6,601 nt of DNA from Candidatus Omnitrophota bacterium (GTDB lineage: Bacteria; Omnitrophota; Omnitrophia; Omnitrophales; JACROU01): the NCBI GenBank assembly GCA_016206875.1, contig JACQQR010000269.1:1-6601 (forward strand). The letters are read 5' to 3'. The position numbers were made by a program, and so were the translations under genes. The first letter of the stretch is position 1, and every line of letters starts with the position of its first letter. Of this stretch, positions 1 through 6,480 are shown piece by piece. A model generated the notes under the pieces. The model did no database searches and was not told the DNA's origin. It saw only the letters and a list, made by a program, of their open reading frames with translations.

Positions 1-15
1 ACCCTCACCCTTAAT

Positions 16-41
16 CCCTCTCCCTCTCACGAGGGAGAGGG
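16..41. repeat. Perfect hairpin, CCCTCTCCC-type dispersed repeat
   Basis: An 11-base arm at 16-26 is exactly complementary to 31-41 around a TCAC loop, and the preceding bases 2-10 (CCCTCACCC) echo the arm. Hairpins of this CCCTCACCC/CCCTCTCCC style recur between genes in many bacterial genomes, from memory of the general pattern. It lies about 60 bases beyond the stop codon of the isomerase gene, so it would form in the 3' part of the operon mRNA. Neither strand has a T-tract after the stem, so it is not a standard intrinsic terminator. It could still stabilise a 3' end or mark a mobile or REP-like repeat. The rest of 1-99 shows nothing recognisable. Confidence 0.7.
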
Positions 42-99
42 GCCGCATATTAGTAAGTACTCTTCTTTGTTACCCTATACGAACTTAGGAAATGGCGTA

Positions 100-1173
100 C
101 TACGTTTTAGCTAATTCCTTCTTCAGCGCATGAATCACTTCGATGGCCGATGGATCGGCTCGCTGGAGCAAGGCCAGGTAATAGCTGACGAAATCACCCA
201 AATAGGCCAACGAAAACATACGGGCCAGCGGGGATTTTCCTTGTCCCGAAAGCCTGAATACCTCGGCGCCGGTTTTACGGATCACTTCACTGGCATAGTC
301 GAAACGTAATGCGATGCGCGGATGATCTTCGGGATCGGACATCAAAAAAGCCGCAAAATGTTTGAGTAACTCCTTAGGCTCACGCCAACCCACAATCTCA
401 TTATGAGTCATTTCAGGGAAGAGCCCGTGAGTGGACAAGGTTTTGGCATTTTCTTCAATTTGTTCTCTCCAACGCAGCGCCACGGCTTCCAAGTAATCAC
501 AGGAGGCATAGACAACCGGGATTTTCCCTAGAATTTTTCTGGCGATTTGCTTGGCAAGATTCCTGGATTCAGGGATAGAAATACCGTAAGCGGTTTTTCC
601 AATCGATTCCAGCACACCGGCCGTTTCTTCGATTTCACCGAGCAAGGAGCGGCAAATGCCAAATGACTCAAGAAAATAAATTAAAGCGGCTACAGAATAA
701 CCCATGGCCATTCGCGGAGGCATTCCGGGCGGAACGCAAATCACGGGTAGTTTATGGCGCTCGGCTGTCTTTTGAATGTTTCCGCCTGAGGTAATCACCC
801 CAAGGGTTGCTTTTTTGCGAAGCGCCTCTTCTAAAGCCGCCTGGGTCTCTTCCGTATTCCCCGAATAACTGGAGGCAATGACTAAAGTAGTTGCACTGAG
901 AAAAGCGGGCAGGCGGTAATGATGCACCACATGAATAGGAATTTTGGAAGAGTATAAAAGCCGGCTGCGCACAAATTCAGCGCCAATCGCGGAGCCTCCC
1001 ATCCCGCAAAGGATCACGGAGGAAAACTTTTGAATTTTCCTTTGAGCCGAAAGCTTCACGGAGCGCGCGCGCCGTAACGCTTCGCGAAGTTGGCCGGGGA
1101 AACCGTCGATATGGGCTAAGAAATTTTCACAGTCCAGCTCGAGGCGCATTTCTTCCCAGACATCTGACTTCAT
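100..1173 (-). CDS. Bifunctional phosphoglucose/phosphomannose isomerase (SIS-domain family)
   Basis: This 357-residue cytoplasmic enzyme should interconvert glucose-6-phosphate, or mannose-6-phosphate, with fructose-6-phosphate. It belongs to the short dual-specificity PGI/PMI family first known from archaea, not the long classical PGI. The sugar-phosphate-binding SIS motifs are visible: GMGGSAIGAEF at 57-67 and SSYSGNTEET at 101-110. The second half has the family block around 234-263 (ENAK ... PEMTHNEIVGW). By the 16-residue spacing known for the Pyrobaculum enzyme, E241 and H257 are the likely catalytic pair, and K351 near the C-terminus is a candidate third residue. Length is normal and the gene looks intact. 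Its ATG overlaps the ptsI stop as ATGA, with no strong ribosome-binding site, so coupled translation is likely. An internal ATG at 1149 (residue 9) is a possible alternative start. As last gene of the operon it links PTS signalling to hexose-phosphate and cell-wall sugar supply. Confidence 0.92.
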   Translation of the reverse strand: MKSDVWEEMRLELDCENFLAHIDGFPGQLREALRRARSVKLSAQRKIQKFSSVILCGMGGSAIGAEFVRSRLLYSSKIPIHVVHHYRLPAFLSATTLVIASSYSGNTEETQAALEEALRKKATLGVITSGGNIQKTAERHKLPVICVPPGMPPRMAMGYSVAALIYFLESFGICRSLLGEIEETAGVLESIGKTAYGISIPESRNLAKQIARKILGKIPVVYASCDYLEAVALRWREQIEENAKTLSTHGLFPEMTHNEIVGWREPKELLKHFAAFLMSDPEDHPRIALRFDYASEVIRKTGAEVFRLSGQGKSPLARMFSLAYLGDFVSYYLALLQRADPSAIEVIHALKKELAKT

Positions 1174-2927
1174 ACCAGATATTCTTCGGTAAATCCGGGG
1201 ATCATGCGGTTGAGTTCTTTTTCCACAAAATTTCTGATTTCATCGGCGGTATGAAATTCCCGCAATACTTTCTCTGCCATCGCTTTAATATCCTTATACA
1301 AAACGGAACGGATGGCTTTCTTAATTTTGGGAAGCACGAAGGGGCTTGTGCTGAGTTCGTCTACTCCCATGCCCACCAAAAGAAGGGCGGAAATAGGGTC
1401 GCCGCTCATTTCTCCGCACACCCCCACCCAAATCTTGTTTTCGTGGGCGTTTTTGATGGTTTGCGCGATGAGACGCAAAATAGCCGGATGTGTGGGCTGA
1501 TACAAGTAAGCGATCTTTTCGTTCACCCGGTCTACGGCAAGCGCATATTGAATGAGGTCATTGGTGCCGATAGAAAAAAAGTTCACTTCCTTTGCCAGTG
1601 CGTCGCTGGTGATGGCCGCTGAAGGAATTTCAATCATGGCGCCTACTTGCATTTTTTTATCATACTGTATCCCCTGCTTGTCCAACTCCTCTTCCACGGA
1701 ACGGTAAATTTGGCGCGCTTGCCGGATTTCATCTATATTTGAAATCATGGGATACATAATCTTGAATTTCCCAAATGCGCTGGCCCGTAAAATGGCGCGC
1801 AGCTGGGCGCGGAACACGTCCACCCGCGTCAGGCAAAGCCGGATAGCCCGCCACCCCAGAAAAGGATTCATTTCCTTGGGCACATCCATGGAAGGCAAAA
1901 ATTTATCGCCTCCCAAATCCAGTGTGCGCACAATGACGGAACCGGATTTCATTTGTTCGGCCACTTGCTTGTACGCGATAAATTGCTCTTCTTCGTTGGG
2001 AAGGTCCGTGCGATTCAAATAAAAATATTCCGTGCGGTATAACCCGATTCCCTGGGCGCCATGAGAAATGACGGAAGGAATTTCATCGGGAAATTCGATG
2101 TTAGCGGCCAATTCGATGGTGTGGCCGTCCTGAGTCTCGGCCGGAAGATTTCTTAATTTTTCAAGCTCTAAAATATAAAGCGCGAACTTTTTGCCTTCGG
2201 AAAGATATTTTTCGATGGTGCTTTCATCGGGTTTCAAAATCACAATACCGTGAGTGCCGTCAATAATCAGCCTATCGCCGTTGGAAACTTCCTTGCTAAC
2301 TCGCTCCAGTCCCACAACGGCCGGAATTTCCATGGAACGCGCCATAATGGCCGTGTGTGAGGTCGGGCCTCCGATATCGGTGGCAAAACCGATAACATTT
2401 TTCCTGTCCATGGTGGCCGTGTCCGAGGGCGAAAGGTCGTGAGCCACCACAATCACCGCTTCGTGCAAAGAAACCAGCGATTCGCGCTCATGGCTCATCA
2501 AATGCTGCAGCACGCGCTTGCCGATATCCCGGATGTCGGCAATGCGTTCGCGCAAATATTCATCGTCGATCTGCGAAAAGGCGTGAAAGTAACGCTGGAG
2601 GATGATGCTAAAGGCGTACTCAGTGGAAACTTTCTCTTCTTTAATGAGCCCGATGACGTCTTCAATCAGCGTGCGATCTTCCAAAATCAAAAGATGGGCA
2701 TTGAAAATATCGGAATGATCGCGTCCGATTTCCTGGGAAATTTTGCGGCGGATGCCCAGGAGTTCGGCGCGCGTTTTAGTCAGCGCATCCTCAAACCGGG
2801 CGATTTCGTTAGGAATTTCACTGTCGCGGACCTGGGTTTTGGGCACCATCACTTCTTCGGCATGAAGCACCTTAACCGTGCCGATCACCACGCCCGGGGA
2901 CACACCAAAGCCTTTTAATGTATGCAT
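1170..2927 (-). CDS. ptsI: Phosphoenolpyruvate-protein phosphotransferase, PTS Enzyme I
   Basis: Enzyme I autophosphorylates from phosphoenolpyruvate and hands the phosphate to HPr, the first step of the PTS. The protein has 585 residues, close to the usual 570-580. In order, the N-terminal HPr-binding helical region is about 35-145. The swivelling phosphohistidine domain follows, with GGPTSHTAI at 186-194; H191 is the phosphorylated histidine (H189 in E. coli). The PEP-binding barrel carries GLYRTEY (295-301), VRTLDLGGDK (333-342, R334), EIPSAA (433-438), GTNDLIQY (454-461) and CGEMSGD (504-510, with the conserved C504). All key residues are present, so it should be active. The ATG at 2927 lies 5 bases after the ptsH stop, and a GGAGAG site at 2936-2941 sits 8 bases upstream inside the end of ptsH. 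It shares a 4-base overlap with the isomerase gene downstream. It has neither the extra GAF domain of PtsP nor any fused HPr or EIIA. Confidence 0.97.
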   Translation of the reverse strand: MHTLKGFGVSPGVVIGTVKVLHAEEVMVPKTQVRDSEIPNEIARFEDALTKTRAELLGIRRKISQEIGRDHSDIFNAHLLILEDRTLIEDVIGLIKEEKVSTEYAFSIILQRYFHAFSQIDDEYLRERIADIRDIGKRVLQHLMSHERESLVSLHEAVIVVAHDLSPSDTATMDRKNVIGFATDIGGPTSHTAIMARSMEIPAVVGLERVSKEVSNGDRLIIDGTHGIVILKPDESTIEKYLSEGKKFALYILELEKLRNLPAETQDGHTIELAANIEFPDEIPSVISHGAQGIGLYRTEYFYLNRTDLPNEEEQFIAYKQVAEQMKSGSVIVRTLDLGGDKFLPSMDVPKEMNPFLGWRAIRLCLTRVDVFRAQLRAILRASAFGKFKIMYPMISNIDEIRQARQIYRSVEEELDKQGIQYDKKMQVGAMIEIPSAAITSDALAKEVNFFSIGTNDLIQYALAVDRVNEKIAYLYQPTHPAILRLIAQTIKNAHENKIWVGVCGEMSGDPISALLLVGMGVDELSTSPFVLPKIKKAIRSVLYKDIKAMAEKVLREFHTADEIRNFVEKELNRMIPGFTEEYLV

Positions 2928-2932
2928 GCGGA

Positions 2933-3232
2933 TTACTCTCCGAAATTCTCACTCACCAATTTTTCCACGTCAGCAATCGCCTTACGCGCATCCGGGCCTG
3001 AAGCTTCCAAAATAAGCGCTGTGCCATTCCCCGCGGCAAGCATCATCAAACCCATGATGGATTTTCCGTTCACTTTTTGCTTGCCCTTGCGCACGTACAG
3101 GTCACAGTCGTACTTGCTTGTGGCCTGGACAAAAAGGGCGGCGGGGCGCGCGTGTAAACCCAATTTATTTTTGATGATAATTTTTTTCTCTATGAAGTCT
3201 TCTCTAGGAGACTCCGGCAATTTGCTTTTCAT
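2933..3232 (-). CDS. ptsH: Phosphocarrier protein HPr
   Basis: HPr carries phosphate from Enzyme I to EIIA proteins. Starting at the ATG at 3232 it has 99 residues, against 85-90 usually. The HPr fold begins near residue 13, so there is a polar 12-residue N-terminal extension. The active-site motif GLHARPA at 25-31 puts the phosphohistidine at H27 (classical H15). VNGKSIMG at 54-61 puts the regulatory serine at S58 (classical S46), with the same offset of 12. Both sites being present fits phosphorylation by both EI and the HprK encoded in this operon. The intact histidine argues against a Crh-type HPr, which lacks it. The gene overlaps the 3' end of yvcK by 29 bases. A modest AAAGAG lies 4 bases before the ATG. 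The frame stays open up to a TTG at 3280 (115 residues), but that start lacks a good ribosome-binding site and lies farther inside yvcK, so I prefer 3232. Confidence 0.93.
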   Translation of the reverse strand: MKSKLPESPREDFIEKKIIIKNKLGLHARPAALFVQATSKYDCDLYVRKGKQKVNGKSIMGLMMLAAGNGTALILEASGPDARKAIADVEKLVSENFGE

Positions 3233-4499
3233 GTTTCTCTTTACGCTCTTGGGCTTCCTTATATTCTTCAAATGTATCAAAAATAAGCTGTGCCAGCTTT
3301 TCCGGCGAGTGCCGGATTTGCTCTTCCGACTGAATCAAATCACCCGTGGCTACCCGGTAGCCCATTTCAATAATTCGTTCCAGATCCAAAACCACTTTTG
3401 AAGCGCCCTCTGCCTGGTAACGCCGCACTATCGACTCGGGAAGAACGCCTGTGTTGACGATGCACGTGTCAATCAACCCGGGTGAAGTATGCTCCACGAG
3501 AACACGCACATGGTCCGAAGCGGAAAAATTTTCCGTTTCTCCCGGCTGAGTCATGACATTGACCACATACATTTTTAAAGCTCCGGATTCGCAAATGCGC
3601 CGGCGGATATCCGCGATAAGCACGTTGGGAAGCACGCTGGTATACAAGCTCCCCGGCCCCAAAATAATAATATCCGCATGGTCAATGGCATCCAGGGCAT
3701 CTTCCGTAGCGCTGCAGTCAGCCGGTTTTAAACTCAACGTGCGAATGGTTTTCCTTTTTGAAGTGATATTGGTTTCGCCTTCTTCATGACCGCCGTCCAC
3801 AAACTCGGCGGCCAATGTCACATTTTCCAGACAAGAAGGAACCACACGGCCCCGAATCGCAAGCACCTTGCTGGATTCTTTTACCGCGCGGCCAAAATCA
3901 CCCGTTACCTTGGATAAAGCGGTGATAAACAGGTTGCCAAAACTGTGCCCTTTGAGCCCCTGCCCGTCTTCAAAACGATATTGAAACAGTTTCCCCAAAA
4001 GCGGCGCTTGATCCGCCAAAGCCACCAAGCAATTTCGAATATCGCCGGGGGGCAGAATATCGAGTTCTTTGCGCAAACGTCCGGAACTGCCGCCGGTGTC
4101 CGTCACGGTCACAATCGCGGTGATATTACGCGAAAAAAGCTTGAGCCCCTGAAGAAGCGTGCTCAAACCGGTGCCGCCTCCGATGGCCACCACATGAGGC
4201 GCTCCTTCCAGAGCGCGCTCAATCCGGTTTTGATAGACAATATCCACCAAGTCCTCTTGTTTTTCTTTCGGCATCAGGGCACGCACAAAAGTACGCAGCA
4301 TATTTTTAATAGAAACCACAATCAAAAATACGCCTAAAATGAGCACGGCCGCCGCAAGGGACGCCAGGAACAAACTGGCTTGCGAAAAATGTTTCACCGC
4401 AGCCAAAGAGATCAAAATCAGGAGAGAAAGGCCGAGCGAACACAGAAATATCCAGCGCTTCACTCCCATTCCCGGAATAAACCACCTGAAAAAGCTCAC
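3204..4499 (-). CDS. yvcK: YvcK-family gluconeogenesis factor with N-terminal membrane hairpin
   Basis: YvcK proteins are CofD-like, nucleotide-sugar-binding regulators. They are needed for growth on gluconeogenic carbon sources and for normal cell-wall synthesis in Bacillus, and UDP-GlcNAc-type ligands are reported for the family. This protein has 431 residues against about 320 for B. subtilis YvcK. The extra part is N-terminal: two hydrophobic helices at about 15-35 and 42-64, flanked by K14/R15 and K65/R69. This predicts a hairpin with both ends, and the whole catalytic-type domain, in the cytoplasm. The core from about 101 shows the family motifs GGGTGLS (107-113), TDTGGSSGR (133-141), PPGDIRN (150-156), GHSFGNL (184-190), LGPGSLYTSV (280-289) and MTQPGET (316-322). 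The C-terminal tail (411-427) is highly charged and probably helical. The start is a GTG, fixed by a strong AGGAGA six bases upstream that overlaps the hprK stop region. CofD itself (F420 synthesis) is unlikely, because the motifs are YvcK-type and the context is PTS. Confidence 0.93.
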   Translation of the reverse strand: MSFFRWFIPGMGVKRWIFLCSLGLSLLILISLAAVKHFSQASLFLASLAAAVLILGVFLIVVSIKNMLRTFVRALMPKEKQEDLVDIVYQNRIERALEGAPHVVAIGGGTGLSTLLQGLKLFSRNITAIVTVTDTGGSSGRLRKELDILPPGDIRNCLVALADQAPLLGKLFQYRFEDGQGLKGHSFGNLFITALSKVTGDFGRAVKESSKVLAIRGRVVPSCLENVTLAAEFVDGGHEEGETNITSKRKTIRTLSLKPADCSATEDALDAIDHADIIILGPGSLYTSVLPNVLIADIRRRICESGALKMYVVNVMTQPGETENFSASDHVRVLVEHTSPGLIDTCIVNTGVLPESIVRRYQAEGASKVVLDLERIIEMGYRVATGDLIQSEEQIRHSPEKLAQLIFDTFEEYKEAQERKEKHEKQIAGVS

Positions 4500-4505
4500 T
4501 TGATT

Positions 4506-4511
4506 TCTCCT
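4506..4511 (-). promoter_or_regulatory. Ribosome-binding site of yvcK
   Basis: On the minus strand these bases read AGGAGA and lie six bases before the GTG at 4499. The first base pairs into the hprK TAG stop (4510-4512), so terminating ribosomes arrive at the site. It decides in favour of the GTG start, since no ATG in frame is equally well placed. Confidence 0.75.
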
Positions 4512-5451
4512 AATCCGCCTTGTCCTTCTCCGCCATTTGGCGAATGATATCTTCGTTAAACCGGTTGGCTGCGTGAATCCCCATCCGCTTCAACCGTTGA
4601 TTGAGCGCCGCCACTTCCACAAGCACGGGAATATTTCTTCCCGGAATCACCGGAATCACGATATGCGGCAAGGTCACTCCCAAAAACGCCGTATTATTTT
4701 CTACAAGTCCCGAGCGCTCATATTCCACTTCAGGATTCCACTTTTCAAGCGTCACGGCCATTAAAATACGCTTTTGATTGCGCACCGCCCCCACGCCAAA
4801 AAGAGACATCATGTCAATAATGCCCAGCCCGCGAATTTCCATGTGATGGCGAATCACTTTGCTGGAATAGCCCATCAAAATATCATCCGAAGTGCGCTTG
4901 ATCTCCACAATATCGTCTGCCACAAGCCGCTGACCCCGCTGAACCAATTCTAAAGCCGTCTCCGATTTGCCTACGCCGCTTTTGCCGAGAAGCAACGTGC
5001 CCACTCCGTACACATCCAAGAGCGTGCCGTGAACCGTGCTCTTGGGGGCCAGCTCATCTTCGATAAAAATCGTGATCCGCCCGATTAATGTTGTGGTGCG
5101 AAGCGGCGAGCGGAACACCGGAATTTTTGCCCTCGTCGCATGTTCAATCAGTCCCGGAACCATCTGATTTTTCGACAGGATAATGCACGGAATTTTAAAT
5201 CCGAAAAACTTTTGAAACGCCTCTTCACGCCTGGCCGGGCCTTGCTGCTTCAAATAGGATACTTCGGTGGTGCCGAGAATTTGCACGGAATCAAAAGCAA
5301 AATAATCATAGTAACCGGCGAACGCCAAGCCGGGACGATGAATCTCGGAAGATTTTATTTTCCCATGCAAAGGAATCTCAGGGGTTACCAGCTTCAGTTT
5401 GAGACTTTCCTTTAGAGAATGATACAGTTCGGCGACCGGAACGGAAACCAT
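4510..5451 (-). CDS. hprK: HPr kinase/phosphorylase
   Basis: HprK phosphorylates HPr on its regulatory serine using ATP or pyrophosphate, and removes the phosphate by phosphorolysis. It thereby reads out glycolytic state in Firmicutes and gates PTS signalling elsewhere. From the ATG at 5451 the protein has 313 residues, matching the roughly 310 of the family. The N-terminal domain runs to about 125 and includes the RPGLAFAG motif (39-46). The kinase domain carries H141 (matching catalytic H140 of B. subtilis), the Walker A loop GKSGVGKS (156-163), the acidic pair D179-D180 and the HprK signature MEIRGLGIIDM (204-214). The C-terminal PGRN-EVAALN-RLKRMG block follows. All catalytic residues are present. 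The ATG follows the ptsN stop by one base (TGATATG). The frame extends to a TTG at 5481, adding 10 residues, but that start lacks a ribosome-binding site and the ATG gives the family-like N-terminus. Its substrate HPr is encoded two genes downstream. Confidence 0.95.
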   Translation of the reverse strand: MVSVPVAELYHSLKESLKLKLVTPEIPLHGKIKSSEIHRPGLAFAGYYDYFAFDSVQILGTTEVSYLKQQGPARREEAFQKFFGFKIPCIILSKNQMVPGLIEHATRAKIPVFRSPLRTTTLIGRITIFIEDELAPKSTVHGTLLDVYGVGTLLLGKSGVGKSETALELVQRGQRLVADDIVEIKRTSDDILMGYSSKVIRHHMEIRGLGIIDMMSLFGVGAVRNQKRILMAVTLEKWNPEVEYERSGLVENNTAFLGVTLPHIVIPVIPGRNIPVLVEVAALNQRLKRMGIHAANRFNEDIIRQMAEKDKAD

Positions 5452-5452
5452 A

Positions 5453-5917
5453 TCAGGGCTTTTTTTCCTCTTCGGTGACAATCATCTGATACACATCTTT
5501 GTCGGATTTGGCATTGCGCAGAAGTTGGCAGAAGTAACCGTCCCGCAGCAGACGCGACACGCGGGCCAGGGCCTTCAAATGCGGCCCGGCGGAATCTTTC
5601 GGCGCAACCAGCAAAAAGAAAATATAAACCGGTTCTCCGTCCAGCGAATCAAAATTCACTCCTTTTTGACTGATGCCGAGGCAGGCGCACAACTCTTTGA
5701 CCCTGTCTGTTTTGCCGTGCGGAATCGCGATGCCCTGGCCGATGCCGGTAGAGCCCAGGTTTTCGCGATCCAGGAGCGATTTCACCACGGACTTTCTGTC
5801 TCCCAGATCCTTGACTTGCGCCAAGAGATTGACCATCTCATGCAGCACGCCTTCCTTATCCGTTGACTCCAATTTTAATGTGATCGCGCGAGGATCGAGA
5901 AAGTCTGTGATTTTCAT
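5453..5917 (-). CDS. ptsN: PTS EIIA, fructose/nitrogen-regulatory type (PtsN-like)
   Basis: This free-standing 154-residue EIIA domain of the fructose/mannitol/Ntr family should accept phosphate from HPr. The phosphohistidine is H67 in GIAIPHGKTD (62-71), the position equal to H73 of E. coli PtsN. Other family blocks are RENLGSTGIGQG (51-62) and LLVAPKDSAGPHLKALARVSRLLRD (the stretch at 102-126), with the second conserved histidine at 113. There is no attached EIIB or EIIC domain. That, with its place between hpf and hprK, favours a signalling EIIA-Ntr role, such as control of other proteins by phosphorylation state, over sugar import. A GGAGAT site at 5928-5933 lies 10 bases before the ATG and overlaps the region of the hpf stop. 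It could instead serve a remote EIIBC, which this window cannot exclude. Confidence 0.92.
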   Translation of the reverse strand: MKITDFLDPRAITLKLESTDKEGVLHEMVNLLAQVKDLGDRKSVVKSLLDRENLGSTGIGQGIAIPHGKTDRVKELCACLGISQKGVNFDSLDGEPVYIFFLLVAPKDSAGPHLKALARVSRLLRDGYFCQLLRNAKSDKDVYQMIVTEEEKKP

Positions 5918-5935
5918 GGTTCTTGTGATCTCCTT

Positions 5936-6454
5936 TTACTGATTCTCCGTATTCGGTTCGATTACGCCGTATTTTCCGTTTTTCTTTTGATATATTACAT
6001 TGAGCTGGTGCGTGCGGGGATTTTGGAACACAAGAAAATTCCTGTCTTCTTCTTCCAGTTGAAACGCCGCCTGTTCCGGGGTCATTTTTTGCGCATCCAC
6101 CATTTCGCGTTCTACCACAAGCTCAACACACTCTTCCATTTGCTTTAAACTTTTGCCTTGATGCACCCGTTCCTTAAGTCTGCCGGTTTTCCGCCGGATT
6201 TGATTTGCAATCCTGTCCACAGCCCTGTCAATAGCCACATACATATTTTCTTCGCTGGAGCCTTCGGCAAATACGTGTAACTTTCTTCCATGTAAAGAAA
6301 CTTCCGCAGTATGAATATATTTTTCGGTCTTCAGGAGGGCGTGGGCCGTGTCTGCGGCAGAGAATAAATGCTCTAATTTTTCTATGCGCCCCTCAATATA
6401 CGATTTCATCCCTCCCCGAACATAAATGTGTTTGCCCGTAATGGAAATCTTCAA
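5936..6454 (-). CDS. hpf: Ribosome hibernation-promoting factor, long form
   Basis: HPF binds the decoding region of the 30S subunit, blocks translation and stores ribosomes when growth stops. The 172-residue protein has the N-terminal S30AE domain (about 1-97, basic helices around 74-97), a linker, and the C-terminal dimerisation domain (about 109-167, ending NVIYQKKNGKYGVIEP). The second domain marks it as the long form, which drives 100S ribosome dimers by itself, unlike the short E. coli HPF. Length is slightly below the usual 180-190. The start is TTG at 6454: a strong AGGAGG lies just upstream, the resulting MKISITGKHI matches the family N-terminus, and the next ATG (residue 16) would cut into the domain. 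It is the first gene visible in the operon. In many bacteria rpoN precedes hpf-ptsN; that position would be beyond the right edge. Confidence 0.94.
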   Translation of the reverse strand: MKISITGKHIYVRGGMKSYIEGRIEKLEHLFSAADTAHALLKTEKYIHTAEVSLHGRKLHVFAEGSSEENMYVAIDRAVDRIANQIRRKTGRLKERVHQGKSLKQMEECVELVVEREMVDAQKMTPEQAAFQLEEEDRNFLVFQNPRTHQLNVIYQKKNGKYGVIEPNTENQ

Positions 6455-6458
6455 AGTT

Positions 6459-6466
6459 ACCTCCTC
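6459..6466 (-). promoter_or_regulatory. Strong ribosome-binding site of hpf
   Basis: The minus strand reads GAGGAGGT, near-perfect anti-Shine-Dalgarno complementarity, four bases before the TTG at 6454. It is the strongest such site in the window and is what supports the unusual TTG start. It lies only 14 bases from the edge of the palindromic repeat element upstream. Confidence 0.8.
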
Positions 6467-6480
6467 AAAAAATGGTAAGC

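Noticed and set aside
16..41. Intrinsic terminator for the operon
   Set aside because: The stem is strong, but no run of T follows it on either strand, so it is recorded as a repeat.
1251..1622. Plus-strand open frame of 123 codons opposite ptsI
   Set aside because: It lies wholly inside the conserved PEP-binding part of ptsI, has no recognisable motif, and is a shadow of the real gene.
2439..2918. Plus-strand open frame of 159 codons opposite the 5' part of ptsI
   Set aside because: It is antisense to a well-conserved domain, shows no family motif, and its composition reflects the opposite strand's codons.
2922..3401. Plus-strand open frame of 159 codons with a hydrophobic stretch, across ptsH and the yvcK end
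   Set aside because: The apparent membrane-like segment comes from reading the lysine/glutamate-rich yvcK and ptsH codons in reverse. It covers two clear genes on the other strand.
3945..4337. Plus-strand open frame of 130 codons opposite yvcK
   Set aside because: It covers the core YvcK nucleotide-binding motifs on the minus strand and has no motif of its own.
3204..4499. CofD, the F420-synthesis transferase
   Set aside because: CofD and YvcK share a fold, but the motif set, the membrane N-terminus and the PTS context fit YvcK, and no F420 genes are nearby.
5453..5481. hprK starting at the TTG at 5481
   Set aside because: No ribosome-binding site precedes it, and the ten added residues are absent from the usual HprK N-terminus. 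The ATG at 5451 aligns better.
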